A stretch of DNA of 64,000 nt, taken from Nocardioides marmoribigeumensis (GTDB taxonomy: Bacteria; Actinomycetota; Actinomycetes; Propionibacteriales; Nocardioidaceae). Both the position numbers and the translations under genes were made by a program. The stretch is taken from assembly GCF_031458325.1 (NCBI RefSeq), contig NZ_JAVDYG010000001.1:2542001-2606000 (forward strand), written 5' to 3'. This document shows positions 50,420 to 59,806 of this stretch, piece by piece; position 1 is the first letter of the stretch, and each line of letters starts with the position of its first letter. The notes below the pieces were generated by a model, which was not told the origin of the DNA, searched no databases, and saw nothing but the letters and a program-made list of their open reading frames with translations.

Positions 50420-50445
50420 GGTGGTCGCGCCCTGTCGGGACCACC
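50420..50445. repeat. Diverged copy of the dispersed palindrome between rplK and rplA
   Basis: GGTGGTC (50420-50426) and GACCACC (50439-50445) arms remain, but the internal TCGAG/CTCGA steps have changed. It can still form a hairpin in the rplK-rplA message. Confidence 0.5.
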
Positions 50446-50522
50446 AGCACCACCCAGCAGCTCGTGGGAGGCCCGCTCTGCGGCCGCACCACACCTGATC
50501 CTCTGAAAGGGGAACCAGCACC

Positions 50523-51242
50523 ATGCAGCGCAGCAAGAACTACCGCGCGGCGGCCGACGCCTTCGACCAGGACGAGGTGTACGCCCCGCTGGCCGCCATC
50601 AAGGTGGCCAAGGCCGGCTCCAAGAAGAAGTTCGACGAGACCGTCGACGTCGCGATGCGCCTCGGGGTCGACCCCCGCAAGGCCGACCAGATGGTCCGCG
50701 GCACCGTCAACCTGCCGCACGGCACCGGCAAGACCGCCAGGGTCCTGGTCTTCGCCAACGCCGACAAGGCAGAGGCGGCCCGCGAGGCCGGTGCCGACTT
50801 CGTCGGCGGCGACGACATGATCGAGAAGGTCCAGGGCGGCTGGCTCGACTTCGACGCCGCGGTCGCGACCCCGGACATGATGGGCAAGCTCGCCCGCCTG
50901 GGCAAGGTGCTCGGCCCGCGCGGCCTCATGCCCAACCCCAAGACCGGCACGGTCACGATGGACGTCGCCAAGGCGGTCAACGACATCAAGGGCGGCAAGA
51001 TCGAGTTCCGCGTGGACCGTCACGCCAACCTGCACTTCATCATCGGCAAGGCCTCGTTCTCCGAGACCCAGCTCGCGGAGAACTACGCCGCGGCGCTCGA
51101 GGAGGTCCTGCGGCTCAAGCCGGCCAGCTCCAAGGGTCGTTACATCCGCAAGATCACGGTGTCCACCACCATGGGCCCCGGCATCCAGGTCGACCCCAAC
51201 CGCACCCGCAACGTGGCGGTCGAGGACGACGCGCAGGCCTGA
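50523..51242 (+). CDS. rplA: 50S ribosomal protein L1
   Basis: 239 residues. Characteristic [32 protein letters not shown], the [22 protein letters not shown] motif and [21 protein letters not shown] at the end. L1 binds 23S rRNA and its own message. Followed by a strong terminator. Confidence 0.98.
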   Translation: MQRSKNYRAAADAFDQDEVYAPLAAIKVAKAGSKKKFDETVDVAMRLGVDPRKADQMVRGTVNLPHGTGKTARVLVFANADKAEAAREAGADFVGGDDMIEKVQGGWLDFDAAVATPDMMGKLARLGKVLGPRGLMPNPKTGTVTMDVAKAVNDIKGGKIEFRVDRHANLHFIIGKASFSETQLAENYAAALEEVLRLKPASSKGRYIRKITVSTTMGPGIQVDPNRTRNVAVEDDAQA

Positions 51243-51257
51243 CCGCACGACGTACGA

Positions 51258-51287
51258 CGCCCCCTCCCGCCGGCGCGGGAGGGGGCG
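51258..51287 (+). terminator. Terminator after rplA
   Basis: 13-bp perfect stem CGCCCCCTCCCGC/GCGGGAGGGGGCG with a CGGC loop, followed by TTC. It sits between convergent rplA and the DnaB-like gene and may serve both. Confidence 0.85.
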
Positions 51288-51312
51288 TTCGTCGTCCGGG
51301 ACCGGGGCCGTC

Positions 51313-52311
51313 CTACTCCACGAACACCCGCTCGTCCATGAGCTTCTCCCGGACCAGCTGGCCCTTCGTCTCGAAGCGGGACTGGTCGAAGCGCTTGGGG
51401 AACTCCAGGTCCACGCCGGTCACCCCGCTGCGGCTCTTCTCGATCGAGATCACGGCCCAGTGCTTGAACCGCTCGATGTTGCCGGCGTCGTAGACCAGGT
51501 GGTGACGGGCCACGACGTCGTACTTGTTGTTGAGCATGAGGATGGTGTCGGCCTCGTAGGCCAGCGCGCTCGACCCGCGCAGGTGGTTGACCCGCATCCG
51601 GACGCCGGCGGTGATGCCCTCCTTGTCGGAGGCGACGACGCACAGCACGGGCACGTCGTAGTCCAGCGCCATGTCCTTGACGCCCTCGACCACGTGGGTG
51701 ATCCGCTCGTCCTCGTTGGGGGTCCCGGGGAAGGGGATCTTCTGGAGGTAGTCGATGCACACGAACGGCGAGACCCCGGTGACCTCGCGCATCTCGACGA
51801 TCGCCTGCTTGATCGCGTCGAGGTCGGTCTGCGAGCCCGACGACCGGTGGACGACCAGGCGGTCGGAGTACTCCCGGACGATCTCGATGGCCTCCGCGCC
51901 GCCGCTGGTGTCGGCCAGCCGCTCGCCGAGGTTGCGCCCGAGGCCGTCGCTGGCCTCGAAGGTGCGGCGGATGCGCTGGATGTTGGGGGCCTCGATGCCG
52001 CCGATCAGCCCGGACTCGAGAGCCAGCAGACGGATCAGCATCGTCTCCTGGTCGTGCTCGTAGCAGAAGTAGAGGACGGGGCGACCGGCGCGCGCGATGT
52101 TGCGGGCGACCTGGAGCACGAACGTGGTCTTGCCGGCGCCCTGCTGCCCGCCGCAGAGCACCAGGTCACCGCTGCGGAAGCCGCCGGTGAGGTACTCGTC
52201 CAGGGCGTCGAAGCCGGTGGGCCAGACCCGGTCCACGGCGTGGCGGCCCGACTGCACGCGATAGTCGGCCGCGTCGAGGGTCTCGGTGAGCGACTGCATG
52301 AGGAGGTCCAC
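51313..52311 (-). CDS. Stand-alone DnaB/RecA-like ATPase domain protein
   Basis: 332 residues. It shows Walker A GGQQGAGKTTFVLQ, the DnaB-type Walker B VCIDYLQKI, and ALAYEADTILML near the C-terminus, so it matches the RecA-fold C-terminal domain of replicative DnaB helicases. There is no DnaB N-terminal domain. It resembles DnaB-like/KaiC-type proteins rather than a replicative helicase. A GTG start at 52311 is used; an ATG at 52299 is possible. No ribosome binding site is obvious. It is transcribed divergently from rplJ, interrupting the usual rplA-rplJ order. Confidence 0.85.
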   Translation of the reverse strand: MDLLMQSLTETLDAADYRVQSGRHAVDRVWPTGFDALDEYLTGGFRSGDLVLCGGQQGAGKTTFVLQVARNIARAGRPVLYFCYEHDQETMLIRLLALESGLIGGIEAPNIQRIRRTFEASDGLGRNLGERLADTSGGAEAIEIVREYSDRLVVHRSSGSQTDLDAIKQAIVEMREVTGVSPFVCIDYLQKIPFPGTPNEDERITHVVEGVKDMALDYDVPVLCVVASDKEGITAGVRMRVNHLRGSSALAYEADTILMLNNKYDVVARHHLVYDAGNIERFKHWAVISIEKSRSGVTGVDLEFPKRFDQSRFETKGQLVREKLMDERVFVE

Positions 52312-52360
52312 GCGGATATGGAAACAGACGGGCGCGGCTCATGGGGAGGACCGGACCGAT

Positions 52361-52389
52361 TTGCTCCGGTGCAGGGCGTCGCCTAGAGT
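52361..52389 (+). promoter_or_regulatory. Promoter of rplJ-rplL
   Basis: TTGCTC (-35, 52361-52366) and TAGAGT (-10, 52384-52389) with a 17-bp spacer, a good primary sigma-factor promoter. It lies 259 bp before rplJ, leaving a long leader. Confidence 0.75.
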
Positions 52390-52390
52390 C

Positions 52391-52647
52391 GTCGTCGTAA
52401 CCAGAGACCGCCGGTCGGTTCGCGCTGCCCCGAGAGGGGTTGTTCGGCTCGAAGGTCCCGCTGAGGCGGGCGGCCCGCGCAGGAGACACGTTGCCAGCCC
52501 TTCCGGGCCCGTCCCGGATGCTCACGCCCCGTGGCCTCTGCGCCCGGGGCGTTCGTCGTCTCCGCAGCCCGTCACGGGCCGGCAGAGATGTTCCGCGGGT
52601 GGTGGTCTCGGACCGTCCGGTCCAGGTGCAACCGCGGAAGGAGAACC
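52391..52647 (+). ncRNA. rplJ leader (candidate L10 leader RNA)
   Basis: The 250-nt transcribed leader holds several GC-rich hairpins (GCCCCGAGAGGGG, GACGGGCCGGCAG around 52575) before the rplJ ribosome binding site. Its position and size fit the autoregulatory L10 leader, bound by the L10(L12)4 complex in many bacteria. I inferred it from position; folding has not been done. It also fills the 335-bp stretch without a protein gene. Confidence 0.5.
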
Positions 52648-53211
52648 ATGGCGCGGCCTGACAAGGCAGCCGCAGTCGCGGACCTCGTGGAGTCGTTCCA
52701 GGAGGCCAGCGGTGCTGTGCTGACCGAGTACCGCGGCCTCACGGTCAAGCAGCTGCAGGAACTGCGGCGCTCGCTCGGTGAGAACGCGAACTACGCCGTG
52801 GTGAAGAACACCCTGACCCTCATCGCGGCCAAGGAGGCGGGTGTCGACGGCGTCGACGACCTGCTCTCCGGCCCGACCGCCATCGCCTTCATCAACGGTG
52901 ATGTGGTCGAGGCGGCCAAGGGGCTGCGTGACTTCGCCAAGGCCCACCCCGCCCTCGTGATCAAGGGCGGCTATCTCGACGGCAAGACGATGGACCCCTC
53001 GGAGATCGCCAAGCTGGCCGATCTTGAGTCCCGGGAGGTCCTCCTCGGCAAGATCGCCGGCGGCATGCTCGCCTCGCTCAGCCAGGCCGTCTACCTGCTC
53101 AACGCGCCGCTCGCGCAGACCGCCCGCCTCGCGGGTGCCCTGCAGCAGCAGCTCGAGCAGGACCCCTCAGCCCAGACCGCAGCCGCGGAGCCGGCTGCCG
53201 ACGAGGCCTGA
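52648..53211 (+). CDS. rplJ: 50S ribosomal protein L10
   Basis: 187 residues. [42 protein letters not shown] and [14 protein letters not shown] are typical of the L10 N-terminal domain; the Ala-rich C-terminal tail holds L7/L12 dimers. AAGGAGAACC precedes the ATG at 52648. Forms an operon with rplL. Confidence 0.97.
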   Translation: MARPDKAAAVADLVESFQEASGAVLTEYRGLTVKQLQELRRSLGENANYAVVKNTLTLIAAKEAGVDGVDDLLSGPTAIAFINGDVVEAAKGLRDFAKAHPALVIKGGYLDGKTMDPSEIAKLADLESREVLLGKIAGGMLASLSQAVYLLNAPLAQTARLAGALQQQLEQDPSAQTAAAEPAADEA

Positions 53212-53291
53212 GACAGCAGCACCCCAGCACGACTCACCACCACCCCGGTCCGCACGCAGACGTGGACCAGCTAACGGAAGGAACCGCCACC

Positions 53292-53684
53292 ATGGCGAAG
53301 CTCAGCACTGACGAGCTGCTCGACGCGTTCAAGGAGATGACGCTGATCGAGCTCTCCGAGTTCGTGAAGCAGTTCGAGGAGACCTTCGGCGTCACCGCCG
53401 CCGCTCCGGTGGCCGTGGCCGCTGCCCCCGCTGCCGGCGGTGCCGGTGGCGGCGCCGAGGAGGCCGCGGAGCAGGACGAGTTCGACGTCGTCCTCGAGGC
53501 CGCGGGCGAGAAGAAGATCAACGTCATCAAGGAGGTCCGCGCGCTCACCAGCCTCGGCCTCAAGGAGGCCAAGGAGCTGGTCGAGTCCGCTCCCAAGGCC
53601 GTCCTGGAGAAGGTCACCAAGGAGGCCGCGGGCAAGGCCAAGGAGCAGCTCGAGGCTGCCGGCGCGTCCGTCTCCGTCAAGTGA
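53292..53684 (+). CDS. rplL: 50S ribosomal protein L7/L12
   Basis: 130 residues. N-terminal dimerisation helices ([31 protein letters not shown]), an Ala/Gly-rich hinge ([12 protein letters not shown]), and C-terminal domain [21 protein letters not shown] ... [18 protein letters not shown]. It recruits translational GTPases. ATG at 53292. Followed by a strong terminator. Confidence 0.98.
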   Translation: MAKLSTDELLDAFKEMTLIELSEFVKQFEETFGVTAAAPVAVAAAPAAGGAGGGAEEAAEQDEFDVVLEAAGEKKINVIKEVRALTSLGLKEAKELVESAPKAVLEKVTKEAAGKAKEQLEAAGASVSVK

Positions 53685-53735
53685 CCTGATCCGGGTCCGG
53701 GCCACCCGCCCGACCGGGTGAGACGCACCTCCGAG

Positions 53736-53774
53736 GAGGGAGGCTCCCGCATGGGAGCCTCCCTCTTTGCTTTT
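53736..53774 (+). terminator. Rho-independent terminator after rplL
   Basis: 13-bp perfect stem GAGGGAGGCTCCC/GGGAGCCTCCCTC with a GCAT loop, then TTTGCTTTT. It separates rplJL from the mce locus. Confidence 0.93.
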
Positions 53775-53922
53775 CCCGGACAGAGGGCCCTGGTTCGTCT
53801 AGGTTTTTCGTGCACGACCAGGGGTTTCCACCCGTAACGTCAGGGCAAGTTACCCGTTAGTACTCGTGGCGCGAGTCTGCGCTGTCGCCTGCCACGAGGC
53901 CGGAACACACGGAGGAGAGCCG

Positions 53923-54879
53923 ATGGGGACCGAGATCCAGGTCAACAACCTGACCAAGCAGTTCGGCAAGCAGCTCATCTGGGGCGACGTGACCCTGACG
54001 ATCCCCGCCGGCGAGATCTCGGTCATGCTCGGGCCGTCCGGCACCGGCAAGTCCGTGCTCCTCAAGACCATCATCGGGCTGCTCAAGCCCGACCGGGGAA
54101 GCATCATCATCCAGGGCACCGACATCGCGACCTGCCCCGAGGCCGAGCTCTACGAGATCCGCAAGCTCTTCGGCGTGCTGTTCCAGGACGGCGCGATGTT
54201 CGGCTCGATGAACCTCTACGACAACGTCGCCTTCCCGCTGCGCGAGCACACCAAGAAGAGCGAGTCCGAGATCAAGTCCATCGTGATGGAGAAGATGGAC
54301 CTGGTCGGCCTCCTCGGCGCCGAGGACAAGCTCCCCGGTGAGATCTCCGGCGGCATGCGCAAGCGGGCCGGCCTGGCGCGTGCGCTGGTCCTCGACCCCG
54401 AGATCGTGCTCTTCGATGAGCCGGACTCCGGCCTCGACCCGGTCCGCACCGCGTTCCTCAACCAGCTGATCATCGACCTCAACGCGCAGATCGACGCGAC
54501 GTTCCTCATCGTCACCCACGACATCAACACCGCCCGCACGGTGCCGGACAACATCGGCCTGCTCTACCACAAGCACCTGGCGATGTTCGGTCCGCGCGAG
54601 ATGCTGCTGGCCTCGGAGGAGCCGGTGGTCCGTCAGTTCCTCAACGCCCAGCGCGTCGGCCCGATCGGCATGTCCGAGGAGAAGGACGCCGACGAGCTCG
54701 AGGCCGAGAAGGGCCAGGACCTGCCGCCTCTCCCGCCCATCCCGAAGCAGATCGAGCCGACCAACGGCATCCCGCGGCGCAGCCAGCGCGAGCCCGGCTC
54801 CTGGTGCAAGGAGAACGGCATCACCCCGCCGCCCGGGTCGTTCGAGTCCTCCAACGCCGGCCTGGCGCCGGGTTCCTGA
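53923..54879 (+). CDS. mkl: Mce transporter ATPase (Mkl/MlaF-like)
   Basis: 318 residues. Walker A GPSGTGKS, ABC signature ISGGMRKRAGLARAL, Walker B IVLFDEPDSGLDP and H-loop VTHD. The ~60-residue C-terminal extension (EKGQDLPPLPPIPKQIEPTNG) is specific to Mce ATPases. It powers lipid transport by the MlaE-like permeases encoded next. ATG at 53923 with GGAGGAG upstream. First gene of a nine-gene mce operon. A GTAAC-N10-GTTAC inverted repeat (53834-53853) precedes it. Confidence 0.95.
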   Translation: MGTEIQVNNLTKQFGKQLIWGDVTLTIPAGEISVMLGPSGTGKSVLLKTIIGLLKPDRGSIIIQGTDIATCPEAELYEIRKLFGVLFQDGAMFGSMNLYDNVAFPLREHTKKSESEIKSIVMEKMDLVGLLGAEDKLPGEISGGMRKRAGLARALVLDPEIVLFDEPDSGLDPVRTAFLNQLIIDLNAQIDATFLIVTHDINTARTVPDNIGLLYHKHLAMFGPREMLLASEEPVVRQFLNAQRVGPIGMSEEKDADELEAEKGQDLPPLPPIPKQIEPTNGIPRRSQREPGSWCKENGITPPPGSFESSNAGLAPGS

Positions 54880-54885
54880 GGTCAG

Positions 54886-55671
54886 ATGTCGTCCATCACC
54901 TCCGCACGCGTCCTCCGACCGGTCGGGACCGCGGGCAAGCTCTTCGCCTTCGGTCTCGACGTCGGTCGAGGACTCTTCAAGCGCCCGTTCCAGTGGCGTG
55001 AGTTCCTCCAGCAGGCCTGGTTCATCGCCTCGGTGACGATCATCCCGACCGCGCTGGTCGCCATCCCGTTCGGCGCGGTCATCGCGCTGCAGGTGGGCGG
55101 CCTGATCAAGCAGTTCGGCGCGCAGTCGTTCACCGGCTCCGCCTCGGTCCTGGCCGTCGTGCGCGAGGCGGGCCCGATCGCCACCTCGCTGCTGATCGCC
55201 GGGGCGGGCGGCTCGGCGATCGCGGCCGACCTCGGTGCCCGCAAGATCCGCGAGGAGCTCGACGCGATGATGGTGCTGGGCATCGACCCGATCCACCGCC
55301 TGGTCGTGCCCCGTGTGCTCGCGTGCATGTTCGTCGCGGTGTTCCTCAACGGCCTGGTCAGCGTCGTCGGTGTCATCGGCGGCTACGTCTTCAACGTGAT
55401 CCTCCAGGACGGCACACCAGGGTCCTACCTGGCGAGCTTCACCGCGCTCGCCCAGCTGCCCGACCTGTGGCAGGGCATGGCCAAGGCGCTGGTGTTCGGC
55501 CTGATCGCGGCCATCGTCGCGGCCTACAAGGGCATGAACGCCGGCGGCGGCCCCAAGGGAGTGGGTGATGCCGTCAACGAGGCGGTCGTCATCACCTTCC
55601 TCCTGCTGTTCATCGTCAACTTCGTGATGAGCGCGATCTACTTCCAGCTCGTCCCGCCGAAGACAGGGTGA
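54886..55671 (+). CDS. yrbEA: MlaE/YrbE family permease A
   Basis: 261 residues with five or six membrane helices and the MlaE signature (FGAQSFTGSASVLAVVREAGPIATSLLIAGAGGSAIAADLGARKIREELDAMMVLGIDP). It forms the transmembrane part of the Mce ABC importer with the next gene. Separated by 6 bp from mkl. Confidence 0.94.
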   Translation: MSSITSARVLRPVGTAGKLFAFGLDVGRGLFKRPFQWREFLQQAWFIASVTIIPTALVAIPFGAVIALQVGGLIKQFGAQSFTGSASVLAVVREAGPIATSLLIAGAGGSAIAADLGARKIREELDAMMVLGIDPIHRLVVPRVLACMFVAVFLNGLVSVVGVIGGYVFNVILQDGTPGSYLASFTALAQLPDLWQGMAKALVFGLIAAIVAAYKGMNAGGGPKGVGDAVNEAVVITFLLLFIVNFVMSAIYFQLVPPKTG

Positions 55672-55681
55672 GGGACGAGAC

Positions 55682-56509
55682 ATGGCAGACATGAAGGCTC
55701 TCGCGGGCAAGCCCCTGAAGTCGCTGGACAGCCTCGGCGACCAGATGAGCTTCTACATCAGGGCGCTCGCCTGGACCCCTCGGTCCATCCGGCGCTACAA
55801 GAAGGAGATCGCCCGCCTCCTCGCCGAGGTCGCCCTCGGCTCGGGATCGCTCGCGGTCATCGGCGGCACCATCGGCGTCATCACGATGATGGCGTTCTTC
55901 ACCGGCACCGAGGTCGGCCTGCAGGGCTACGCCGCCCTCAACCAGCTCGGCACCTCGGCCTTCTCCGGCTTCGTCTCGGCCTACTTCAACACCCGTGAGA
56001 TCGCACCGCTCGTGGCCGGCATCGCGCTCGCCGCGACGGTCGGCTGCGGGTTCACCGCCCAGCTCGGCGCCATGCGGATCTCCGAGGAGGTCGACGCCCT
56101 CGAGGTGATGGCGATCCCCTCCCTGCCGTTCCTTGTCACGACCCGCATCGTCGGAGGGCTGATCGCGGTCGTGCCGCTCTACACCGTCGGCCTGCTGTCG
56201 TCGTACTTCGCGACGAGGCTGACGGTCACCAAGTTCTTCGGCCAGTCGGCCGGCACCTACGACCACTACTTCCACCTCTTCCTGCCCCCGGGCGACGTGC
56301 TGTGGTCCTTCGGCAAGATCCTCGTCTTCGCCGTCGTGGTGATCCTCATCCACTGCTACTACGGCTACAACGCCAGCGGTGGCCCGGCCGGTGTGGGCGT
56401 CGCCGTGGGGCGTGCCGTCCGGACCTCCATCGTCGCGATCAACGTGATCGACCTGCTGCTGTCGATGGCGATCTGGGGCACCACGACCACCGTCAGGCTG
56501 GCGGGGTAG
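55682..56509 (+). CDS. yrbEB: MlaE/YrbE family permease B
   Basis: 275 residues. MlaE family again (FSAYFNTREIAPLVAGIALAATVGCGFTAQLGAMRISEEVDALEVMAIPS). Partner of YrbEA; the two are distinct, as in all actinobacterial mce loci. 10 bp after yrbEA and 5 bp before mceA. Confidence 0.94.
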   Translation: MADMKALAGKPLKSLDSLGDQMSFYIRALAWTPRSIRRYKKEIARLLAEVALGSGSLAVIGGTIGVITMMAFFTGTEVGLQGYAALNQLGTSAFSGFVSAYFNTREIAPLVAGIALAATVGCGFTAQLGAMRISEEVDALEVMAIPSLPFLVTTRIVGGLIAVVPLYTVGLLSSYFATRLTVTKFFGQSAGTYDHYFHLFLPPGDVLWSFGKILVFAVVVILIHCYYGYNASGGPAGVGVAVGRAVRTSIVAINVIDLLLSMAIWGTTTTVRLAG

Positions 56510-56514
56510 CGGGC

Positions 56515-57801
56515 ATGCGCAAGCTCCTCTCGGCCTCGGGCCCCCGCGTCTTCGGCGCGGCGTTCATCGCGCTGGTGATCCTCTTCGTGTGGCTGACCTA
56601 CGCGGTCTTCACCAAGAAGTTCAGCAGCTACGACGAGGTGACCCTCGAGTCCTCCAAGATCGGCCTCTCGCTGCCCTCCCGTGCCGACGTCAAGATTCGT
56701 GGCGTCCTCGTCGGCGAGGTGCTCAAGGTCGTCACCGACGGCGACGGGGCCGAGCTGACCCTGGGCCTCTACCCCGACCAGACCAGCACGATCCCGGAGA
56801 ACGTCACGGCGCAGATCCTGCCCAAGACCCTCTTCGGCGAGAAGTACGTCGCGCTCCAGGTCCCGAAGGACCCCCAGGGCACGATCAAGGCCGGCGACAC
56901 GATCAAGCGCACCGACGTCTCGATCGAGCTGGAGGCCGTCCTCAACGACCTCTTCCCGCTGCTGCGTGCCGTGCGACCGATCGACCTGAACTACACGCTC
57001 ACCGCGATCTCCAACGCGCTGGAGGGTCGCGGCGACAAGCTCGGCAACAGCCTCGAGACCCTCGACAGCTACCTGCGGCAGTTCAACCCCGACGTGCCGG
57101 ACCTGATCGACAACGTCGTCAAGCTCGGCAAGGTCTCGCAGACCTACAACAGCGTGGTGCCCGAGCTCGCTCGGCTGCTGCGCAACTCGGTCAAGACGAC
57201 CAACACGCTGGAGACCAAGGACCAGCAGATCAAGGCGCTGTTCACCGACGTGGCCGGCTTCAGCGGCACGGCCAAGGCGTTCCTGGACAAGAACGGCGAC
57301 AACCTCGTCACGCTCGCTGACCAGGGGCAGCGGATCCTCCCGCTGCTGGCGCGCTACAGCCCGCAGTACTCCTGCTTCATCAAGGGCATCGTCGCGGCGA
57401 TCCCGCTGCAGGAAGAGGCCTTCCGCGACAAGACGCTGCACATCATCCTCGAGCCGCTGCGCAAGGAGCCGCGGGGCTACACCCCGAGCGACCGCCCGCA
57501 GTACACCGACAACCGCGGGCCGTTCCCCTACTGCAACGCGCTCCGCAGGGCGATCAACGGTGGCTTCGGCCAGGACCACCCGTTCCGGGGGAAGTACATC
57601 CCTCGGATCGAGGACGGCTCCGACTACAACTTCGGCAAGCGTGTGCCGGTCGGCGACGCGGTCGGCGGCACCTCCCGGGAGAAGCTGCTGATCGGCGCGG
57701 CCGCGTCGCCGGTGCTCGGGGTCCCGGTCGACGACGTCCCCGACGTCACCACGCTGCTGCTCGGCCCGCTCGCACGAGGGATGGAGCTGGACGTCAGATG
57801 A
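56515..57801 (+). CDS. mceA: Mce family protein A
   Basis: 428 residues. One N-terminal membrane helix (FGAAFIALVILFVWLTYAVF), the MCE domain (VTLESSKIGLSLPSRADVKIRGVLVGEVLKV ... LPKTLFGEKYVALQVP), and a long helical C-terminal region that forms the lipid tunnel with other Mce subunits. ATG at 56515; overlaps mceB by ATGA. Mce loci import lipids or sterols across the envelope. Confidence 0.94.
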   Translation: MRKLLSASGPRVFGAAFIALVILFVWLTYAVFTKKFSSYDEVTLESSKIGLSLPSRADVKIRGVLVGEVLKVVTDGDGAELTLGLYPDQTSTIPENVTAQILPKTLFGEKYVALQVPKDPQGTIKAGDTIKRTDVSIELEAVLNDLFPLLRAVRPIDLNYTLTAISNALEGRGDKLGNSLETLDSYLRQFNPDVPDLIDNVVKLGKVSQTYNSVVPELARLLRNSVKTTNTLETKDQQIKALFTDVAGFSGTAKAFLDKNGDNLVTLADQGQRILPLLARYSPQYSCFIKGIVAAIPLQEEAFRDKTLHIILEPLRKEPRGYTPSDRPQYTDNRGPFPYCNALRRAINGGFGQDHPFRGKYIPRIEDGSDYNFGKRVPVGDAVGGTSREKLLIGAAASPVLGVPVDDVPDVTTLLLGPLARGMELDVR

Positions 57802-58835
57802 GGTTCATCGACAAGCAGACCGCCGGCGACTCGATCCGCCTGATCATCTTCGTGGTCGTCACGACGCTGGCCACGGGCCTGCTCGCCCTGACCATCGGCA
57901 ACGTCTCCTTCGGGGACAAGACGCACTACAAGGCCGTCTTCAGCGACGTCACCGGCGTGGCCAAGGGCGACGACGTGCGCGTGGCCGGGGTCAAGGTCGG
58001 CAGCGTCGCGGGGGTCAAGATCCTCAACCGCACCAAGGCGCTGGTGGACTTCGACGTGCAGAGCACGACCAAGCTGACCGGGGCGACCTACGCGACGATC
58101 CGCTACCGCAACCTCGTCGGACAGCGCTACATCTCGCTCGCCGAGGGAGCGGGCTCACCCGCGCCGCTGCAGGAGAACGGCACCATCCCGGAGTCGCGGA
58201 CCACGCCCGCGCTCGACCTCACCGTGCTGTTCAACGGCTTCAAGCCGCTCTTCGCCGCGCTCACGCCGTCCGACATCAACAAGTTCGCCTACCAGATCAT
58301 CCAGGTCTTCCAGGGCGAGGGCGGCACCCTCGAGGGCCTCCTGGCCCGGACGGCGTCGGTGACCAACACGCTCGCGAGCCGCGACCAGCTGATCGGCAAC
58401 CTCATCGCCGACCTCAACCGCACGCTGCGCACGGTCGGCGACCGCGACCAGCAGCTGTCCGACCTGATCATCCAGTTCCGCCGCTTCGTCGGCGGCCTCA
58501 AGGACGACCGGCAGGCGATCCTCGGATCCCTGGACTCGATCTCCTCGCTCGCCGTCCAGACCAGCGACCTGGTGCAGGGGGTCCGTCCCGGGCTCGTCGG
58601 CGACATCAAGCAGGTCCGCAAGCTGGCTGGCACGATCAACCGCAACCGCGGCGAGGTCAACCGTGCCCTCGGCGTCCTGCCGGTCAAGCTGCAGAAGGTC
58701 GGTCGCACCGCGATCTACGGCTCCTGGTTCAACTTCTACCTCTGCGAGTTCAAGGGGCAGGTCGTGCTCCCGGGGTCGCGGCCGATCGAGCTGCCGGCCT
58801 ACGAGACCAACACGGAGAGGTGCCACATCGGATGA
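57798..58835 (+). CDS. mceB: Mce family protein B
   Basis: 345 residues. Membrane helix LIIFVVVTTLATGLLALTIG, MCE domain (YKAVFSDVTGVAKGDDVRVAGVKVGSVAGVKI), then an amphipathic helical C-terminus (NLIADLNRTLRTVGDRDQQLSDLIIQFRRFVGGL). It overlaps both neighbours by 4 bp. Confidence 0.93.
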   Translation: MRFIDKQTAGDSIRLIIFVVVTTLATGLLALTIGNVSFGDKTHYKAVFSDVTGVAKGDDVRVAGVKVGSVAGVKILNRTKALVDFDVQSTTKLTGATYATIRYRNLVGQRYISLAEGAGSPAPLQENGTIPESRTTPALDLTVLFNGFKPLFAALTPSDINKFAYQIIQVFQGEGGTLEGLLARTASVTNTLASRDQLIGNLIADLNRTLRTVGDRDQQLSDLIIQFRRFVGGLKDDRQAILGSLDSISSLAVQTSDLVQGVRPGLVGDIKQVRKLAGTINRNRGEVNRALGVLPVKLQKVGRTAIYGSWFNFYLCEFKGQVVLPGSRPIELPAYETNTERCHIG

Positions 58836-59806
58836 GCGTCCCGTTCCGTGAGCGCAACCCCGTCACCATCGGGGCCATCAGCCTCGCCGTGATCGCCGCT
58901 CTCCTGGTGGTCGCGTTCAAGGCGGGCGACCTGCCGGTGATCGGCGGTGGCGACACCTACTACGCCTCGTTCAGCGAGGCCGGCGGGCTCAAGCCCAACG
59001 ACGAGGTCCGCATCGCGGGCGTCCGGGTCGGCAAGGTCCGCTCGGTGGAGCTCAAGGGCTCTCGGGTGAGGGTGAAGTTCCAGGTCGACAACAGCGCGCA
59101 GTTCGGCAAGGAGACCGGCGCCGAGATCAAGGTCAAGACGATCCTCGGCAGCATGTTCCTGGCGCTCAAGCCGGCCGGGCCCGGCCAGCTCGCGGAGGGG
59201 ACGGACATCCCGGTCTCGCGCACGAGCTCGCCGTACGACGTGGTCGAGGTGTTCGAGGGCCTGGCGGAGAGGTCGGAGCGCATCGACACCAAGCAGCTCG
59301 CGACCGCGTTCGACACCCTGGCTGCGGTGACCCGCAACACGCCCGAGGAGTTCAAGTCGGCGCTGAAGGGCGTCTCGGCGCTCTCGCAGACCGTCGCCTC
59401 CCGCGACGACCAGCTCAACGAGCTGCTGCGCAACCTCGACGACGTCTCGCAGGTGCTCGGCGACCGCAAGGACGACATCGTCGCGCTGATGAAGGACGGC
59501 GACGTCCTCTTCCGCGCGCTGGTCGCCCGCCGCCAGGCGGTGAGCAACCTGCTCAAGGCGACCGCCAACCTGTCCCAGGAGCTCACCACGCTGGTGCGCC
59601 AGTCCCGGGCCGACCTCAAGCCCGCCCTCGACCAGCTCCAGGGAGTGGTGGACCTGCTCAACGCCAACCAGGAGAACCTCGACTCGAGCCTCCGACTGCT
59701 GGCGCCGTTCTACCGGGTCTTCGCCAACACGCTGGGCAACGGGCCGTGGTTCGACACGATCATCAAGAACCTCCCGCCGGCTCCCGGCACCGGGGCGGGT
59801 GGCTGA
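58832..59806 (+). CDS. mceC: Mce family protein C
   Basis: 324 residues. N-terminal helix (VTIGAISLAVIAALLVVAF), MCE domain (YYASFSEAGGLKPNDEVRIAGVRVGKVRSVEL), helical C-terminus ending in a proline-rich tail. ATG at 58832 overlaps the mceB stop by ATGA. Confidence 0.93.
   Translation: MSVPFRERNPVTIGAISLAVIAALLVVAFKAGDLPVIGGGDTYYASFSEAGGLKPNDEVRIAGVRVGKVRSVELKGSRVRVKFQVDNSAQFGKETGAEIKVKTILGSMFLALKPAGPGQLAEGTDIPVSRTSSPYDVVEVFEGLAERSERIDTKQLATAFDTLAAVTRNTPEEFKSALKGVSALSQTVASRDDQLNELLRNLDDVSQVLGDRKDDIVALMKDGDVLFRALVARRQAVSNLLKATANLSQELTTLVRQSRADLKPALDQLQGVVDLLNANQENLDSSLRLLAPFYRVFANTLGNGPWFDTIIKNLPPAPGTGAGG

Noticed and set aside
53834-53863. GTAAC-N10-GTTAC and TTACCCGTTAGTA as a known regulator site upstream of mkl
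   Set aside because: Arms are only 5 bp and the second element is not palindromic, so no regulator can be named.
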